A stretch of 64,000 bases of DNA from Microbacterium sp. MYb66 (GCF_002979435.1 NZ_PCOV01000001.1:1-64000); one strand, 5' to 3'. Positions 36,844-46,932 are shown, counted from the first letter of the stretch. Notes: a model not told the origin generated them from the letters alone. Numbers and translations are program-made.

Positions 36844-36913
36844 AGCCGACGCGCATACCTCGGGAGGCACATTTCCCCAGCATCCGCACACGGTGACGGA
36901 GGTCTCGACACGG

Positions 36914-36925
36914 TAGCGTAGGTGG
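36914..36925 (+). promoter_or_regulatory. uppS -10 element, leaderless
   Basis: TAGCGT at 36914-36919 lies six bases before GTG 36926 and favours it over ATG 36929. Confidence 0.55.
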
Positions 36926-37708
36926 GTGATGTCACGCGAGAGTCCGGGGCGAGGGCCGCTGTATCGGCTCTACACCAACCGGCTGCGCCGCCACCTCGAT
37001 CCGGCTTCTGTGCCGCATCACGTCGCGATGATGATCGACGGCAATCGCCGGTGGGCGCGCCAGCTCGGACTCGACACTCCGGCGGAGGGGCATCGTGCAG
37101 GTGCCGCGAAGATGCGCGAGTTCCTGGGGTGGTGCGACGAGCTGGGTGTCCGGGTCGTCTCGCTCTACCTCCTCTCCAGTGACAATCTGCGAAAGCGCGA
37201 CTCCGGGGAGCTCGCCGACCTGATCGAGATCATCGCCGAGCTCGCGGAATCGCTGTCCCGGGAGGAGAACTGGCGCGTCAAGCACGTCGGGCGCTCCGAC
37301 ATCCTGCCTGCCGAGCTTGCCCGCGTGCTCGCAGACGCGGATCAGCGCACGAAGGATCACACCGGCCTGCACGTCAACCTCGCCGTCGGCTACGGCGGAC
37401 GCAACGAGATCGTCGACGCCGTGCGGAGCATCATCACCAAGCATGAGGCGTCCGGCGGGACGATGGAGGATCTGGCCGCCCACCTGACTCCCGAGATGAT
37501 CGGGGAGCACCTGTACACCGGAGGGCAGCCCGACCCCGACCTGGTGATCCGCACGAGCGGAGAGCAGCGGCTCAGTGATTTCCTCCTCTGGCAGAGTGCG
37601 CACAGCGAGTTCTACTTCGTCGAGGCGCTGGGCCCCGACCTGCGACAGGTGGACTTCCTGCGGGCGATCCGCGACTACGCCGATCGCGACCGCCGTTTCG
37701 GTCGCTGA
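36926..37708 (+). CDS. uppS: Isoprenyl (polyprenyl diphosphate) synthase, cis-prenyltransferase
   Basis: This cis-prenyltransferase makes Z-polyprenyl diphosphate, the carrier lipid precursor for cell-wall synthesis. The 260-residue protein has the catalytic HVAMMIDGNRRWARQLGL near residue 32 and the C-terminal DLVIRTSGEQRLSDFLLWQSAHSEFYFVE. Actinobacteria often have two such enzymes, one making the short Z-farnesyl product (Rv1086-like) and one the long chain. The synteny suggests the Rv1086 position, so chain length is not certain. Confidence 0.93.
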   Translation: MMSRESPGRGPLYRLYTNRLRRHLDPASVPHHVAMMIDGNRRWARQLGLDTPAEGHRAGAAKMREFLGWCDELGVRVVSLYLLSSDNLRKRDSGELADLIEIIAELAESLSREENWRVKHVGRSDILPAELARVLADADQRTKDHTGLHVNLAVGYGGRNEIVDAVRSIITKHEASGGTMEDLAAHLTPEMIGEHLYTGGQPDPDLVIRTSGEQRLSDFLLWQSAHSEFYFVEALGPDLRQVDFLRAIRDYADRDRRFGR

Positions 37709-37737
37709 TCGGGCCTGTGGCGCGCGCGGGGGCGTGC

Positions 37738-37749
37738 CACAATGACGCA
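37738..37749 (+). promoter_or_regulatory. -10 element of class V aminotransferase gene
   Basis: CACAAT at 37738-37743 lies six bases before GTG 37750. Confidence 0.45.
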
Positions 37750-38880
37750 GTGAGCACTTTCCAGGACTATGTCGACACGTTCGACAACGAGTCCGGCTAC
37801 CTGAACTGGGCGGCCTTCGGTCCGCTGTCGCCGTCGGTCCGGGAAGAGGTGTTCGCCGACGCCGACCTGCTCGGCAGCGGGCGGCCGTCCTCCCTGTCCC
37901 TGGTCGCGGAGCGCGTCGGCCAGGCGCAGGAGATCGTCGCCGAGCTCCTCGACGCGAACGCCGACGATGTCACCCTCCAGCCGTCTTCGACCAACGGCCT
38001 GATGCATGCGTTGTTCGGCCTGTCCGGCGCGGTGATCGCGAGCACGGCGGAGTTCCCGAGCGTCAGCCTGACCGTGGAGCGCGCCGCGACGGCTTCGGAC
38101 CACGCGGTGACGCCACGGTGGATCACGCCGGAGGACGGGCGGGTGACCTCGGATGCGGTGGCGGAGGCTCTCGATGACGAGGTCGTCGCTCTGGCCGTGA
38201 GCCACGTGGACTTCCGCACCGGGTACCGTGCAGATCTTGCGGCGCTGCGCGAGAGCATCGGTCCCGACCGCCTGCTCATCGTCGATGCGGTCCAGTCGTT
38301 CGGCGTGATCGACGTCGACTACAGCGCGGCCGACGTCGTGGTCGGCCATGGCTACAAGTGGTTGCGCGCCGGTCGTGGCAGTGCGTTCGCGTGGTTCTCG
38401 CCGCGGGCCAGGGAGCGGATCGTCCCGGTGCTCTCCGGCATCACCGGAACGACGGCCGCCGGTCTGTTCGTCGACGAGCTGCCCGCACCGGCGGCCTCGG
38501 CGCGGGCGTACACGATCAGCCAGCCGGACACCCTCGCTGCCGGTCGGCTCGCGATCGGGGTGCGCGACATGCGCGACGCGGGTGTCGCTGCCATCGAGGA
38601 ACGCCTCGCAGAGCATGTCGACACAGTCATCGAGATCGCCGATCGCCACGGCATCGAGGTGAGCTCGCCGCGTGAGCGCAGCCAGCGCGCGGGCATCGTC
38701 GCCCTCGCCCCGGAGGAGCCCGCACGTCTCGCCGCCGTCCTCGCGAACGCCGGCATCGTCGTGACCGCACGCGGCTCGTCGGTGCGGATAGCTCCCCACG
38801 CCGGCACCGACGCGGCGACTTTCGAGCTGCTCGACGAGACACTGCGCGCTTTCGGCAACGAGACGTTCATCAGCGCGTAA
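37750..38880 (+). CDS. Class V aminotransferase-fold PLP enzyme
   Basis: The 376-residue protein has the class V (NifS-like) fold. Key parts are TLQPSSTNGLMHALFGLSG near residue 77, VSHVDFRTGYR near residue 152, LIVDAVQSFGVIDVD near residue 178, and the PLP lysine in VVGHGYKWLRAGRGSAF near residue 205. The missing catalytic Cys loop of cysteine desulfurases makes that role unlikely; an aminotransferase or lyase acting on an unknown amino acid is more probable. GTG 37750 is chosen by its -10 spacing. Confidence 0.87.
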   Translation: MSTFQDYVDTFDNESGYLNWAAFGPLSPSVREEVFADADLLGSGRPSSLSLVAERVGQAQEIVAELLDANADDVTLQPSSTNGLMHALFGLSGAVIASTAEFPSVSLTVERAATASDHAVTPRWITPEDGRVTSDAVAEALDDEVVALAVSHVDFRTGYRADLAALRESIGPDRLLIVDAVQSFGVIDVDYSAADVVVGHGYKWLRAGRGSAFAWFSPRARERIVPVLSGITGTTAAGLFVDELPAPAASARAYTISQPDTLAAGRLAIGVRDMRDAGVAAIEERLAEHVDTVIEIADRHGIEVSSPRERSQRAGIVALAPEEPARLAAVLANAGIVVTARGSSVRIAPHAGTDAATFELLDETLRAFGNETFISA

Positions 38881-38925
38881 CGAATCGCTGGCGTGTCGAG
38901 ATCGGGTTAAGCGCCCCCGTGGTCG

Positions 38926-38937
38926 TACGTTCTAGGC
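38926..38937 (+). promoter_or_regulatory. phoH promoter
   Basis: TACGTT at 38926-38931 predicts a start near 38938, leaving a leader of about 102 bases before the GTG of phoH. Confidence 0.5.
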
Positions 38938-39039
38938 ATCGGGCAAGGAGCCCGTTCGAGTCGGCCTCAGGTTGACGGCTCGTGACCCCCTGGTCGACTC
39001 GTTCGAATAGCCGGGATTCCCCCGGGTCGGGAGTGGGTC
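38938..39039 (+). promoter_or_regulatory. Structured 5' leader of phoH
   Basis: The leader holds CGGGC/GCCCG (38940-38954) and a CGAGTCG/CGACTCG pairing (about 38956-39002). This long leader contrasts with the leaderless neighbours and suggests post-transcriptional control. Confidence 0.4.
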
Positions 39040-40422
39040 GTGACCACACGTACAGCGCAGCAGTCCACCAGCACCGCGCAGCAGTCCACCCGTAAGACCA
39101 CGAGACGCGCATCGTCCGCTGATCCGGACCAGGATCTGCGCACCTACGTACTCGACACCTCCGTGCTGCTGAGCGATCCGCAGGCCTTCTTCCGTTTCGC
39201 CGAGCACTCCGTCGTGCTCCCCGTCGTCGTCATCACCGAGCTCGAAGGCAAACGCCACGACCCGGAGATCGGCTACTTCGCGCGGCAGGCGCTGCGTCAT
39301 CTCGACGACCTGCGCATCGAGCACGGTCGCCTCGACTTCCCGGTCGAGGTCGGGGAAGGCGGCACCCTTCGAGTGGAACTCGCGAACACCGACTCCTCGG
39401 TCCTGCCGGCAGGCATCCGTCTCAGCGACAACGACACCCGCATCCTCTCGGTCGCCATGCATCTCTCCCAAGATGGACAGGACGTCACGATCGTGTCGAA
39501 GGATCTGCCGATGCGCGTCAAGGCGGCGTCGCTCGGACTGCGCGCGGAGGAGTACCTCGCCGAGCAGGCGGTGGATTCCGGCTGGACCGGCATCTCGACG
39601 CTCGACCTCTCCGGCGACGACATCAGCGACCTCTACGAGAGCGAGGTCGGAATCAGCGAGGAGGCTCGCGGACTGCCGGTGAACACCGGCCTGATCATCC
39701 ACTCCGAACGCGGATCGGCGCTCGGGCGGGTCACCGGCGACGGCGAGTACCGACTGGTACGCGGCGACCGCGACATCTTCGGCATGCACGGCCGATCTGC
39801 GGAGCAGCGCATCGCGATCGATCTGCTCCTCGACCAGGAGGTCGGGATCGTCTCGCTCGGCGGCCGTGCCGGCACCGGGAAGTCCGCGCTCGCGCTGTGC
39901 GCGGGGCTGGAAGCCGTGCTGGAGCGGCAGCAGCAGAAGAAGATCATCGTGTTCCGCCCGTTGTTCGCGGTCGGCGGGCAGGAGCTCGGTTATCTCCCCG
40001 GAGACCAGGGCGAGAAGATGGGCCCGTGGGGACAGGCGGTGTTCGACACCCTGGGATCGGTGGTGTCCGGCAATGTCGTCGAAGAGGTCATCGAACGCGG
40101 CCTGCTCGAGGTGCTCCCGCTCACCCACATCCGCGGTCGGTCCCTCCACGACGCCTTCGTGATCGTGGATGAGGCGCAGTCGCTGGAGCGCAACGTGCTG
40201 CTCACGGTGCTGAGCCGGATGGGACAGAACTCCCGTGTGATCCTCACGCACGACGTCGGCCAGCGCGACAACCTCCGCGTGGGTCGGCACGACGGAATCG
40301 CGAGTGTGATCGAGACGCTGAAGGGACATGACCTGTTCGGCCACGTGACCCTGATGCGCTCCGAGCGCTCCGCGATCGCAGCCCTCGTCACGGAGCTCCT
40401 GGAGGGTGGAGAGCTCAGCTGA
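39040..40422 (+). CDS. PIN-PhoH fusion protein (PhoH2-type)
   Basis: The 460-residue protein joins an N-terminal PIN nuclease domain to a C-terminal PhoH ATPase, as in the mycobacterial PhoH2 helicase/RNase. The PIN acidic site begins at [16 protein letters not shown] near residue 31; [13 protein letters not shown] adds further acidic residues. PhoH shows Walker [13 protein letters not shown] near residue 275 and Walker [27 protein letters not shown] near residue 370. Residues 1-28 are Thr/Ser/Gln-rich. PhoH2 proteins unwind and cleave RNA. No antitoxin gene is adjacent. Confidence 0.93.
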   Translation: MTTRTAQQSTSTAQQSTRKTTRRASSADPDQDLRTYVLDTSVLLSDPQAFFRFAEHSVVLPVVVITELEGKRHDPEIGYFARQALRHLDDLRIEHGRLDFPVEVGEGGTLRVELANTDSSVLPAGIRLSDNDTRILSVAMHLSQDGQDVTIVSKDLPMRVKAASLGLRAEEYLAEQAVDSGWTGISTLDLSGDDISDLYESEVGISEEARGLPVNTGLIIHSERGSALGRVTGDGEYRLVRGDRDIFGMHGRSAEQRIAIDLLLDQEVGIVSLGGRAGTGKSALALCAGLEAVLERQQQKKIIVFRPLFAVGGQELGYLPGDQGEKMGPWGQAVFDTLGSVVSGNVVEEVIERGLLEVLPLTHIRGRSLHDAFVIVDEAQSLERNVLLTVLSRMGQNSRVILTHDVGQRDNLRVGRHDGIASVIETLKGHDLFGHVTLMRSERSAIAALVTELLEGGELS

Positions 40423-40428
40423 CGACGG

Positions 40429-40475
40429 AAACAGCGGATGCCGCGAGGAACGAGTCCTCGCGGCATCCGCTGTTT
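40429..40475. terminator. Bidirectional terminator between phoH and fumC
   Basis: A 21-base stem (AAACAGCGGATGCCGCGAGGA and complement) encloses a five-base loop. A-run and T-run ends suit termination in both directions between convergent genes. Confidence 0.9.
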
Positions 40476-40486
40476 CGCGGTATGGA

Positions 40487-41881
40487 TCAGCCCGGGTGGG
40501 TCATCGACAGCAGGTCGAGCTTCTCGTCGAGCTGCTCCAGGGTGAGGTCACCGCGCTCGACGTAGCCGAGGTCGATCACGGCGTCGCGCACCGTGATGCC
40601 GTTGGCGACCGAGTGCTTCGCGATCTTCGCCGCAGCTTCGTAGCCGATGAGCTTGTTCAGCGGCGTCACGATGGAGGGGCTCATGCCTGCGAACGCGGCG
40701 GCGCGGTCGAGGTTGGCCTGCAGGCCGTCGATCGTCTTGTCGGCGAGCACCCGCGAGGCGTTCGACAGCAGGCGGATCGATTCGAGGACCGCGGTGCCCA
40801 TCACCGGGATGGCGACGTTCAGCTCGAAGGAACCGGATGCTCCGGCCCAGGCGACCGTCGCGTCGTTGCCGATCACGCGGGCGCAGACCATGAGCACGGC
40901 CTCCGGTACGACCGGGTTGACCTTCCCGGGCATGATCGAGGAGCCGGGCTGCAGGTCGGGGATGTGCAGTTCGCCGAGCCCCGTGTTGGGGCCGGAGCCC
41001 ATCCACCGCAGGTCGTTGTTGATCTTGGTCAGTGAGACCGCGATCGTGCGCAGCGCACCGGACGCCTCGACCAGGCCGTCGCGGTTGGCCTGCGCCTCGA
41101 AGTGGTCCTTCGCCTCGGTGATGGGCAGCTCGGTCTCGGCCGCGAGGAGCGCGATGACCTTCTGCGGGAAGCCGAGGGGGGTGTTGATGCCGGTGCCGAC
41201 CGCGGTGCCGCCGAGCGGGACCTCGGCCACGCGGGGGAGGGCAGACTGCACGCGCTCGATGCCCAGGCGGATCTGGCGCGCGTAGCCGCCGAACTCCTGG
41301 CCGAGCGTCACGGGCGTCGCGTCCATGAGGTGCGTACGTCCGGACTTGACGGCATCCTTCCACAGCTCCGCCTTCGCCTCGAGGGCGACGGCGAGGTGGT
41401 CGAGCGCGGGGATGAGGGTGTCGATGAGCGCCTGGGTGACCGCGATGTGCACCGAGGTCGGGAACACGTCGTTCGACGACTGCGAAGCGTTCACATGGTC
41501 GTTGGGGTGAACCGTCGCACCGAGGATGCGCGTCGCGAGGGTCGCCAGCACCTCGTTCATGTTCATGTTCGACGAGGTGCCGGAGCCGGTCTGGTAGGTG
41601 TCCACCGGGAACTCGCCGTCGTGCGCACCCGAGGCGACCTGGTCGGCGGCCTGCGCGATCGCGTCGGCGATGGCACCGTCGAGAGTGCCGAGCTCCTTGT
41701 TGGCGAGCGCTGCGGCCTTCTTGATCCGCGCCAGGGCGGCGATCTGGGTCGACTCCAGCCCCTTGCCGGAGATCGGGAAGTTCTCCACGGCGCGCTGGGT
41801 CTGCGCTCCGTAGAGCGCGTTCACGGGTACCCGCACCTCACCCATGGTGTCGTGCTCGATGCGGTAGTCCTGCTCGGTCAT
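40487..41881 (-). CDS. fumC: Class II fumarate hydratase
   Basis: FumC interconverts fumarate and malate in the TCA cycle without an iron-sulfur cluster. The 464-residue protein has [16 protein letters not shown] near residue 98, the substrate-binding [18 protein letters not shown] near residue 180 and the superfamily signature [13 protein letters not shown] near residue 317. ATG 41881 overlaps the stop of the carbonic anhydrase gene (ATGA), so it is the last gene of a minus-strand block starting at xseA or xseB. Confidence 0.97.
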   Translation of the reverse strand: MTEQDYRIEHDTMGEVRVPVNALYGAQTQRAVENFPISGKGLESTQIAALARIKKAAALANKELGTLDGAIADAIAQAADQVASGAHDGEFPVDTYQTGSGTSSNMNMNEVLATLATRILGATVHPNDHVNASQSSNDVFPTSVHIAVTQALIDTLIPALDHLAVALEAKAELWKDAVKSGRTHLMDATPVTLGQEFGGYARQIRLGIERVQSALPRVAEVPLGGTAVGTGINTPLGFPQKVIALLAAETELPITEAKDHFEAQANRDGLVEASGALRTIAVSLTKINNDLRWMGSGPNTGLGELHIPDLQPGSSIMPGKVNPVVPEAVLMVCARVIGNDATVAWAGASGSFELNVAIPVMGTAVLESIRLLSNASRVLADKTIDGLQANLDRAAAFAGMSPSIVTPLNKLIGYEAAAKIAKHSVANGITVRDAVIDLGYVERGDLTLEQLDEKLDLLSMTHPG

Positions 41882-42567
41882 TCCGAACCCTCCTCGGTTA
41901 CGGGGTCAGTTCCCTCGGTTTTGACGCCGTCGGCGTCGATTCCGACCGTGATCACGGGCACCGCGGTGCCTTCGGCCAGACGATAGTTGGCGCCGACGAT
42001 GCCCAGGCGCCCGGCGGCGACGGCGTTGCTGATGACTTCGGACGACTGGAGCAGATCGCTCACCGTGTTGCGCAGGTGCTCGATGCCGACGAGTTCCGCG
42101 TCGATCTCGGCCACGGTCGTCCCGCCGTTCTCTGCCAGGACCTTCCGCGCGGCGGGGACGATGGGTGCGATCAGCTTCCAGATGTGCGGCGGCAGCGGGG
42201 CGGCGTCGATCGCCGTGCCGTCGATGGCGGCGCGGACCGCACCGCACGAGTCGTGGGCGAGCACGACGATCAGCGGCACCTCGAGGACCGCCACGGCGTA
42301 TTCGAGGCTCGCGACGATCGACTCGCCGATCACCTGGCCGGCGTTGCGCACCACGAACAGGTCGCCGAGACCGAGGTCGAAGATGATCTCGGCGGCGAGG
42401 CGCGAATCCGAGCAGCCGAACAGGGTTGCGACAGGATGCTGCGCCGCTGTCAGGTCTTTGCGTCGCGCGACGTCCTGGTTCGGGTGGCGCGGTTCGTCGC
42501 GGACGAAGCGGCGGTTGCCCTCCTGCATCTGCTGCCAGGCGGCGGCAGGGGTGAGCGGGTGCGTCAT
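41878..42567 (-). CDS. Beta-class carbonic anhydrase
   Basis: The enzyme hydrates CO2 to bicarbonate. The 229-residue protein has the zinc ligands in [15 protein letters not shown] (Cys and Asp-Arg dyad) near residue 50 and in [14 protein letters not shown] near residue 103 (His and Cys). All ligands are present. Bicarbonate may feed ppc. The start ATG 42567 overlaps the DUF4245 stop, and its own stop overlaps fumC, a coupling that ties it to TCA cycle expression. Confidence 0.94.
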   Translation of the reverse strand: MTHPLTPAAAWQQMQEGNRRFVRDEPRHPNQDVARRKDLTAAQHPVATLFGCSDSRLAAEIIFDLGLGDLFVVRNAGQVIGESIVASLEYAVAVLEVPLIVVLAHDSCGAVRAAIDGTAIDAAPLPPHIWKLIAPIVPAARKVLAENGGTTVAEIDAELVGIEHLRNTVSDLLQSSEVISNAVAAGRLGIVGANYRLAEGTAVPVITVGIDADGVKTEGTDPVTEEGSE

Positions 42568-43208
42568 GAGGCCTCCGAGATGGTGCGGATCTGGGGGATG
42601 AGCGACTCGGCGAGCTCGGCGGTCGAGTCCGCCGAACGTGCGCCGTAGAGCAGGATGTAGTCGTCGCCCGCCTGCGTGCCGATCGCGTAGGTGACGTTCG
42701 CGTTCGACTCGGCGCTGCCGGGCTTGTAGACGTCCCAGTCGAGGCCGCCGATGCGCACCGTGTCGGTCGGCGCGATGCCGTTCAGGCGCTGCGGTGCCCA
42801 TGATGAGTCGGCGTCGAAGGCCTGGGCGACCTTGATGAAGCCGCGTTCCTTGTCGGACTTGGGGGCCAGAGTGACTTCCCAGACGACCGTGGCGCCGCCC
42901 TGCATCTCGGCACGGTTCGCGCGCCAGAAGTCGCCGAGCTCGGGGATCAGGACGGGACCCTCCATGCTCGATTCGACGCCCGCGGCGATGCCCGCCACGT
43001 CGACCGGCTTGGCATCCACGGGCTCACCGCGGGGAACGGCGAAGATGATGACAGCGACGACGGCGACCGTCACCAGCAGAGCGGCGACGAGGTTGCGGAA
43101 GGTCTGGCTGGATCGATACGCCTTGCTGGATGCCGCTTTGCGGGCAGCCGTCTCCTCCGGCGTCTCGGGGCGCCCGAGCTCGGCGATGATCGGGGGCGGC
43201 TTGCTCAT
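42564..43208 (-). CDS. DUF4245 membrane-anchored protein
   Basis: The 214-residue protein matches the actinobacterial DUF4245 family. After a short cytoplasmic N-terminus it has one membrane helix ([19 protein letters not shown], about residues 39-57), then an extracytoplasmic domain with [20 protein letters not shown] and [14 protein letters not shown]. Function is unknown. It is coupled by ATGA overlaps at both ends, to xseB upstream and the carbonic anhydrase downstream. Confidence 0.88.
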   Translation of the reverse strand: MSKPPPIIAELGRPETPEETAARKAASSKAYRSSQTFRNLVAALLVTVAVVAVIIFAVPRGEPVDAKPVDVAGIAAGVESSMEGPVLIPELGDFWRANRAEMQGGATVVWEVTLAPKSDKERGFIKVAQAFDADSSWAPQRLNGIAPTDTVRIGGLDWDVYKPGSAESNANVTYAIGTQAGDDYILLYGARSADSTAELAESLIPQIRTISEAS

Positions 43209-43447
43209 GACTCTCCCCGGGACGTCTCCGCGTCGGATGCCGCGGCTCGGGCGGCATCCAGACGACGCTTCGCGCCGAGGAGCCATTCCTCGCAGCGGGC
43301 GGCGAGGGCTTCACCGCGTTCCCAGAGCGCCAGCGAGTGCTCGAGGGTCGGGGAGCCCTGTTCCAGCTCGGCGACGACCTTGACGAGCTCGTCACGGGCT
43401 GCCTCGAACGACAGCGTGTCCACGGGGGTGTCGTTCAGGGCGCTCAC
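43205..43447 (-). CDS. xseB: Exodeoxyribonuclease VII small subunit
   Basis: XseB is the helical small subunit of exonuclease VII, which degrades single-stranded DNA. The 80-residue protein has the family pattern [22 protein letters not shown].. and [22 protein letters not shown]. It begins 36 bases after xseA and overlaps the next gene. Confidence 0.93.
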   Translation of the reverse strand: MSALNDTPVDTLSFEAARDELVKVVAELEQGSPTLEHSLALWERGEALAARCEEWLLGAKRRLDAARAAASDAETSRGES

Positions 43448-43483
43448 TCCTCCATCCTACGTCGTGCGCCGCCGGCACTCGGC

Positions 43484-44761
43484 TCAGACGTCTTCGGCGA
43501 TCTCGCCCTCGGAACGGGCGGCCAGCGAGCCTCGATCGAGCGTGATCGTGAGCGAACTCCCGGCCGGCGCCGCCGCGGCGTCGCGCAGGATCACGCCGCC
43601 GTCGAGGTGAGCGATCGCGTACCCGCGCGCCAGCGTCGCGGCGGGGGAGAGCGCCCGGAGTGAGGCGCGAAGCTCGCCCGTGCGTCGGCCCGCGTCGTCG
43701 AGGTGGCGATTCACGGCATCCCGGCCCCGGGAGAGCAGGAGCCACGTCTCCTGGGCGCGCGCGTCGATGATCGGGGCAGGGGAGCGCAGGACCGGTCGGG
43801 AGCGCAGCTGCTCCAGCTGCGCGATGTCGTGCGAGAGGCGCTGCGTGAGGCGGGTCGTGGCCCGGGAGCGGAGCTGGGCGATGAGTGCCCGCTGCTCGCC
43901 GACGTCCGGGACCACGCGCTTGGCGGCGTCGGTCGGCGTCGATGCGCGAAGGTCGGCCACGTCGTCGAGCAGCGGATGGTCGTTCTCGTGCCCGATCGCG
44001 CTCACGACGGGCGTGGACACCGCGGCCACGGCGCGCACCAGCTTCTCGTCGCTGAAACCGAGGAGTGTCTGCGGGTCGCCGCCGCCGCGGGCGATGATGA
44101 TGACGTCGACCTCGGGGTCGGCATCGAGCCGGGCGAGCGCGGCGAGGGTGTCGGGGACGCACCGGTCGCCCTGCACGGCGGCGTACTCGGTGCGGAAGCG
44201 CACCTGGGGCCATCGCAGCTCGGCGTTGCGATGCACGTCTTTCTCGGCGTCCGATCGCTCACCGGTGATCAGACCGATCACGTGCGGGAGGAACGGCAGG
44301 CGCTTCTTGCGCGCGGAGTCGAAAAGCCCTTCCTGCCGCAGCTGGACGCGGAGCTTCTCGAGACGTTCGAGCTGGTCTCCCAGCCCGACGTGCTTCATCG
44401 ACGACACGGTGAAGCTGAAGTCGCCGGACTTGACGAAGTAGTCGGCCTTGACCGCGGCCACGACATGATCGCCGACGCCGATGTCGGAGGGGATTCGCCC
44501 GCGCACACTCGACCAGACGCGGATCGAGATCTGCGCATCGGAGCGGGTGTCCTTCAGCCGCGCGAAGACATTGCCCGCCCGTACGTTCCAGGACGTGATC
44601 TCGCCTTCGACCCAGACCGTGTTCCACCGTGCGATGAAGTCGCGGATCGTCGCGTTCAACCGGGTGACGGAGGTGGGCGCGTCGGCGGTGGAGTCGCGGG
44701 GTGCGACGGAATCGGCGGGTGGCGTCTCGCCCTGCCCCGTCGTCGCTTCGAAGACTGTCAT
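43484..44761 (-). CDS. xseA: Exodeoxyribonuclease VII large subunit
   Basis: XseA is the catalytic subunit of exonuclease VII. The 425-residue protein has an N-terminal OB fold (VWVEGEITSWNVRAGNVFARLKD near residue 50), VIGLITGERSDAEKDVHRNAE near residue 160, IIIARGGGDPQTLLGFSDE near 220, and the helical C-terminal region that binds XseB. ATG 44761 has GGGAGGA upstream; an upstream in-frame start at 44869 would overlap the divergent ispH gene and is rejected. Confidence 0.94.
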   Translation of the reverse strand: MTVFEATTGQGETPPADSVAPRDSTADAPTSVTRLNATIRDFIARWNTVWVEGEITSWNVRAGNVFARLKDTRSDAQISIRVWSSVRGRIPSDIGVGDHVVAAVKADYFVKSGDFSFTVSSMKHVGLGDQLERLEKLRVQLRQEGLFDSARKKRLPFLPHVIGLITGERSDAEKDVHRNAELRWPQVRFRTEYAAVQGDRCVPDTLAALARLDADPEVDVIIIARGGGDPQTLLGFSDEKLVRAVAAVSTPVVSAIGHENDHPLLDDVADLRASTPTDAAKRVVPDVGEQRALIAQLRSRATTRLTQRLSHDIAQLEQLRSRPVLRSPAPIIDARAQETWLLLSRGRDAVNRHLDDAGRRTGELRASLRALSPAATLARGYAIAHLDGGVILRDAAAAPAGSSLTITLDRGSLAARSEGEIAEDV

Positions 44762-44814
44762 CCGCTCCCGTTCCTCCCCGTGGGGCTCTCCGGCCTCGCA
44801 CAGCTGCGCGGCGG

Positions 44815-44826
44815 TAGAATCCAGGG
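44815..44826 (+). promoter_or_regulatory. ispH -10 element, leaderless
   Basis: TAGAAT at 44815-44820 lies six bases before GTG 44827. Confidence 0.6.
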
Positions 44827-45906
44827 GTGACTTCGACTGCCGTTCATCTCCCCATCCCCCGCCTTCCACGAGTGCGTGCGGCGGCCGGGCGGCTTCAGGA
44901 TAACCCGGTGGTGGGACACAAGAGGGTTCTGCTCGCTGCTCCGCGCGGATACTGCGCAGGTGTCGATCGTGCGGTCGTGGCGGTCGAGAAGGCGCTCGAG
45001 CGTTACGGGGCTCCCGTGTACGTGCGCAAGCAGATCGTGCACAACATCCATGTCGTCACCGAGCTCGAGGCCAAGGGTGCGATCTTCGTGGAGGAGGTCG
45101 ACGAGGTTCCCGAGGGCGCGCACGTCGTGTTCAGCGCGCACGGAGTGTCTCCCGCGGTCGTGAACGCGGCAGCCGATCGCGGACTGCACGCGATCGACGC
45201 GACCTGCCCGCTGGTCACCAAGGTGCATCGCGAGGCCGTGCGGTTCGCCCGCGACGACTTCGAGATCCTGCTCATCGGCCACGAGGGCCATGAAGAGGTC
45301 GAGGGGACCGCGGGTGAGGCCCCCGAGCATGTCACCGTCGTCAACTCGCCCGAAGAGGCCGACACCGTCGTGGTGAAGGACCCGAACAAGGTCGTGTGGC
45401 TCTCGCAGACCACGCTCTCGGTCGACGAGACCATGGAGACGGTCAACCGTCTGCGCACGCGCTTCCCGGAGCTGCAGAATCCGCCGTCCGACGACATCTG
45501 CTACGCGACCCAGAACCGTCAGGTCGCCATCAAGAAGGTCGCCGCCGGTGCCGACCTCGTGATCGTCGTCGGGTCGTCCAACTCGTCCAACAGCGTGCGC
45601 CTGGTCGAGGTGGCCCTCGAGTACGGCGCCAAGGCGGCGTACCGGGTGGATTACGCCGAGGAGATCAAGCAGGAGTGGCTCGACGGCGTCGAGACGGTCG
45701 GCATCACCAGCGGCGCATCCGTGCCGGAGGTGCTGGTGCGCGAGGTCCTCGACGCGATCGGAGACGCCGGCTACCGCGACGTCGAAGAGGTGAAGACGGC
45801 CGAGGAGGACCTCATGTTCTCCCTGCCGAAGGAGCTGCGCCAGGACGCAGCAGGACAGCGCGACGCCCGTGCTCTCGGCGGACGTGCATCCGGAGCAGGC
45901 GCGTAG
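44827..45906 (+). CDS. ispH: 4-hydroxy-3-methylbut-2-enyl diphosphate reductase
   Basis: IspH catalyses the last step of the MEP pathway, giving IPP and DMAPP through a 4Fe-4S cluster. The 359-residue protein has the three cluster cysteines in [13 protein letters not shown] (near residue 45), [13 protein letters not shown] and [12 protein letters not shown], plus the substrate-site [11 protein letters not shown]. It lies divergent from xseA and two bases before the IclR gene, so the two form an operon. The C-terminal 25 residues are a Gly/Ala-rich tail. Confidence 0.96.
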   Translation: MTSTAVHLPIPRLPRVRAAAGRLQDNPVVGHKRVLLAAPRGYCAGVDRAVVAVEKALERYGAPVYVRKQIVHNIHVVTELEAKGAIFVEEVDEVPEGAHVVFSAHGVSPAVVNAAADRGLHAIDATCPLVTKVHREAVRFARDDFEILLIGHEGHEEVEGTAGEAPEHVTVVNSPEEADTVVVKDPNKVVWLSQTTLSVDETMETVNRLRTRFPELQNPPSDDICYATQNRQVAIKKVAAGADLVIVVGSSNSSNSVRLVEVALEYGAKAAYRVDYAEEIKQEWLDGVETVGITSGASVPEVLVREVLDAIGDAGYRDVEEVKTAEEDLMFSLPKELRQDAAGQRDARALGGRASGAGA

Positions 45907-45908
45907 AG

Positions 45909-46697
45909 TTGAGCGCCGCGGAAGCGGAGCCCACCCTCATCGGGTCGGTGCAACGTGCTCTGCGGCTGGTCGACATCGTCGCCAATTCGCCGCGACCGCT
46001 TCCGCCCAAGATGCTCGCGGCCATCACCGGGCTGACACCCGGAACCACGTACAACCTCGTGCGCACCCTCGTGCACGAGGGATATCTCGCCTCCGAGCCC
46101 GACGGCCTCGTGCTCGGGTCGCGGTTCCCTTCGTTCCAGCAGCAGATCGACTCGCGGGGAGTCTTCCTCGCACGGGTTCGCGCGGCGCTCCGCGACGTGA
46201 CGGAAGGCCTGGGAGCGACCGCGTACCTGTCCCGCTTCGACGACGGCGAGATGCATCTGGTCGACATCGTCGACGCGGTGCGCAACCCTCGCGTCGAGCT
46301 GTGGGTGGGATTGCAGTCCAGCGCTCATGCCACTGCGTTGGGCAAGCAGATCCTCGCCGAGCTGTCGGACGCCGATCGACAGGACTATCTCTCCCGGCAT
46401 CGTCTGGAGGAGTTGACGCCGCGCACCATCAGCGACCGCTCGACGCTGCTGACCCAGCTCGAGCATTCGCCGGGTTGGGCGGTCGATCAGGAGGAGTATG
46501 TGATCGGAGCGACCTGCGTGGCCGTTCCGGTCCTCGCTCCGGGTGTCACCGCGTCGCTCGCGATCTCGCTGCCTGCGGATCGAGCGGTGGTCGACCGTGC
46601 CCTCGTGTCGACGCTCCAGCTCACGGCGCGCCGGCTTTCACTGCAGCTCGGTGCCGATTCGCTCGATGGCGGATCGGGAGCCGAGTTCACTATCTGA
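45909..46697 (+). CDS. IclR-family transcriptional regulator
   Basis: The 262-residue protein has an N-terminal winged helix (SVQRALRLVDIVANSPRPLPPKMLAAITGLTPGTTYNLVRTL.. from residue 14) and a C-terminal IclR effector domain, with RFDDGEMHLVDIVDAVRNPRV near residue 110 and AHATALGKQILAELS near residue 138. I use TTG 45909, two bases after the ispH stop; a later GTG at about 45948 is an alternative but would cut into the HTH. The effector is unknown. Confidence 0.85.
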   Translation: MSAAEAEPTLIGSVQRALRLVDIVANSPRPLPPKMLAAITGLTPGTTYNLVRTLVHEGYLASEPDGLVLGSRFPSFQQQIDSRGVFLARVRAALRDVTEGLGATAYLSRFDDGEMHLVDIVDAVRNPRVELWVGLQSSAHATALGKQILAELSDADRQDYLSRHRLEELTPRTISDRSTLLTQLEHSPGWAVDQEEYVIGATCVAVPVLAPGVTASLAISLPADRAVVDRALVSTLQLTARRLSLQLGADSLDGGSGAEFTI

Positions 46698-46731
46698 AGT
46701 AAGAGCCCTGGCGCTGCGGCATGCGTTTTCC

Positions 46732-46870
46732 TATGATCGAGAGAACAGCGGCATACGTGAGCGCTGCCGATCGCCTCAAGCGTCCCCAGCGCTGGCGGTC
46801 AATCTGGATGAGGAGCGTCCCCAGCGCTTCCCGTCCGCGGCCCCGAGAAGTCCCCACTTCTGCGGGGCCG
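46732..46870 (+). other. Possible small transcript with repeat and hairpin
   Basis: No gene is seen in 46698-46944. TATGAT at 46732-46737 predicts a start near 46744. A 14-base direct repeat GCGTCCCCAGCGCT occurs at 46780-46793 and 46815-46828. A strong hairpin (CGGCCCC-AGAAGT/ACTTCT-GGGGCCG) spans 46838-46870 and may end the IclR operon or a short RNA. Confidence 0.35.
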
Positions 46871-46932
46871 CTATCGTCTCCGGGCTTCGGACCCGGCCCC
46901 GCCCGCTGTGAACCGGGCGGAGCTTGTGCGGT

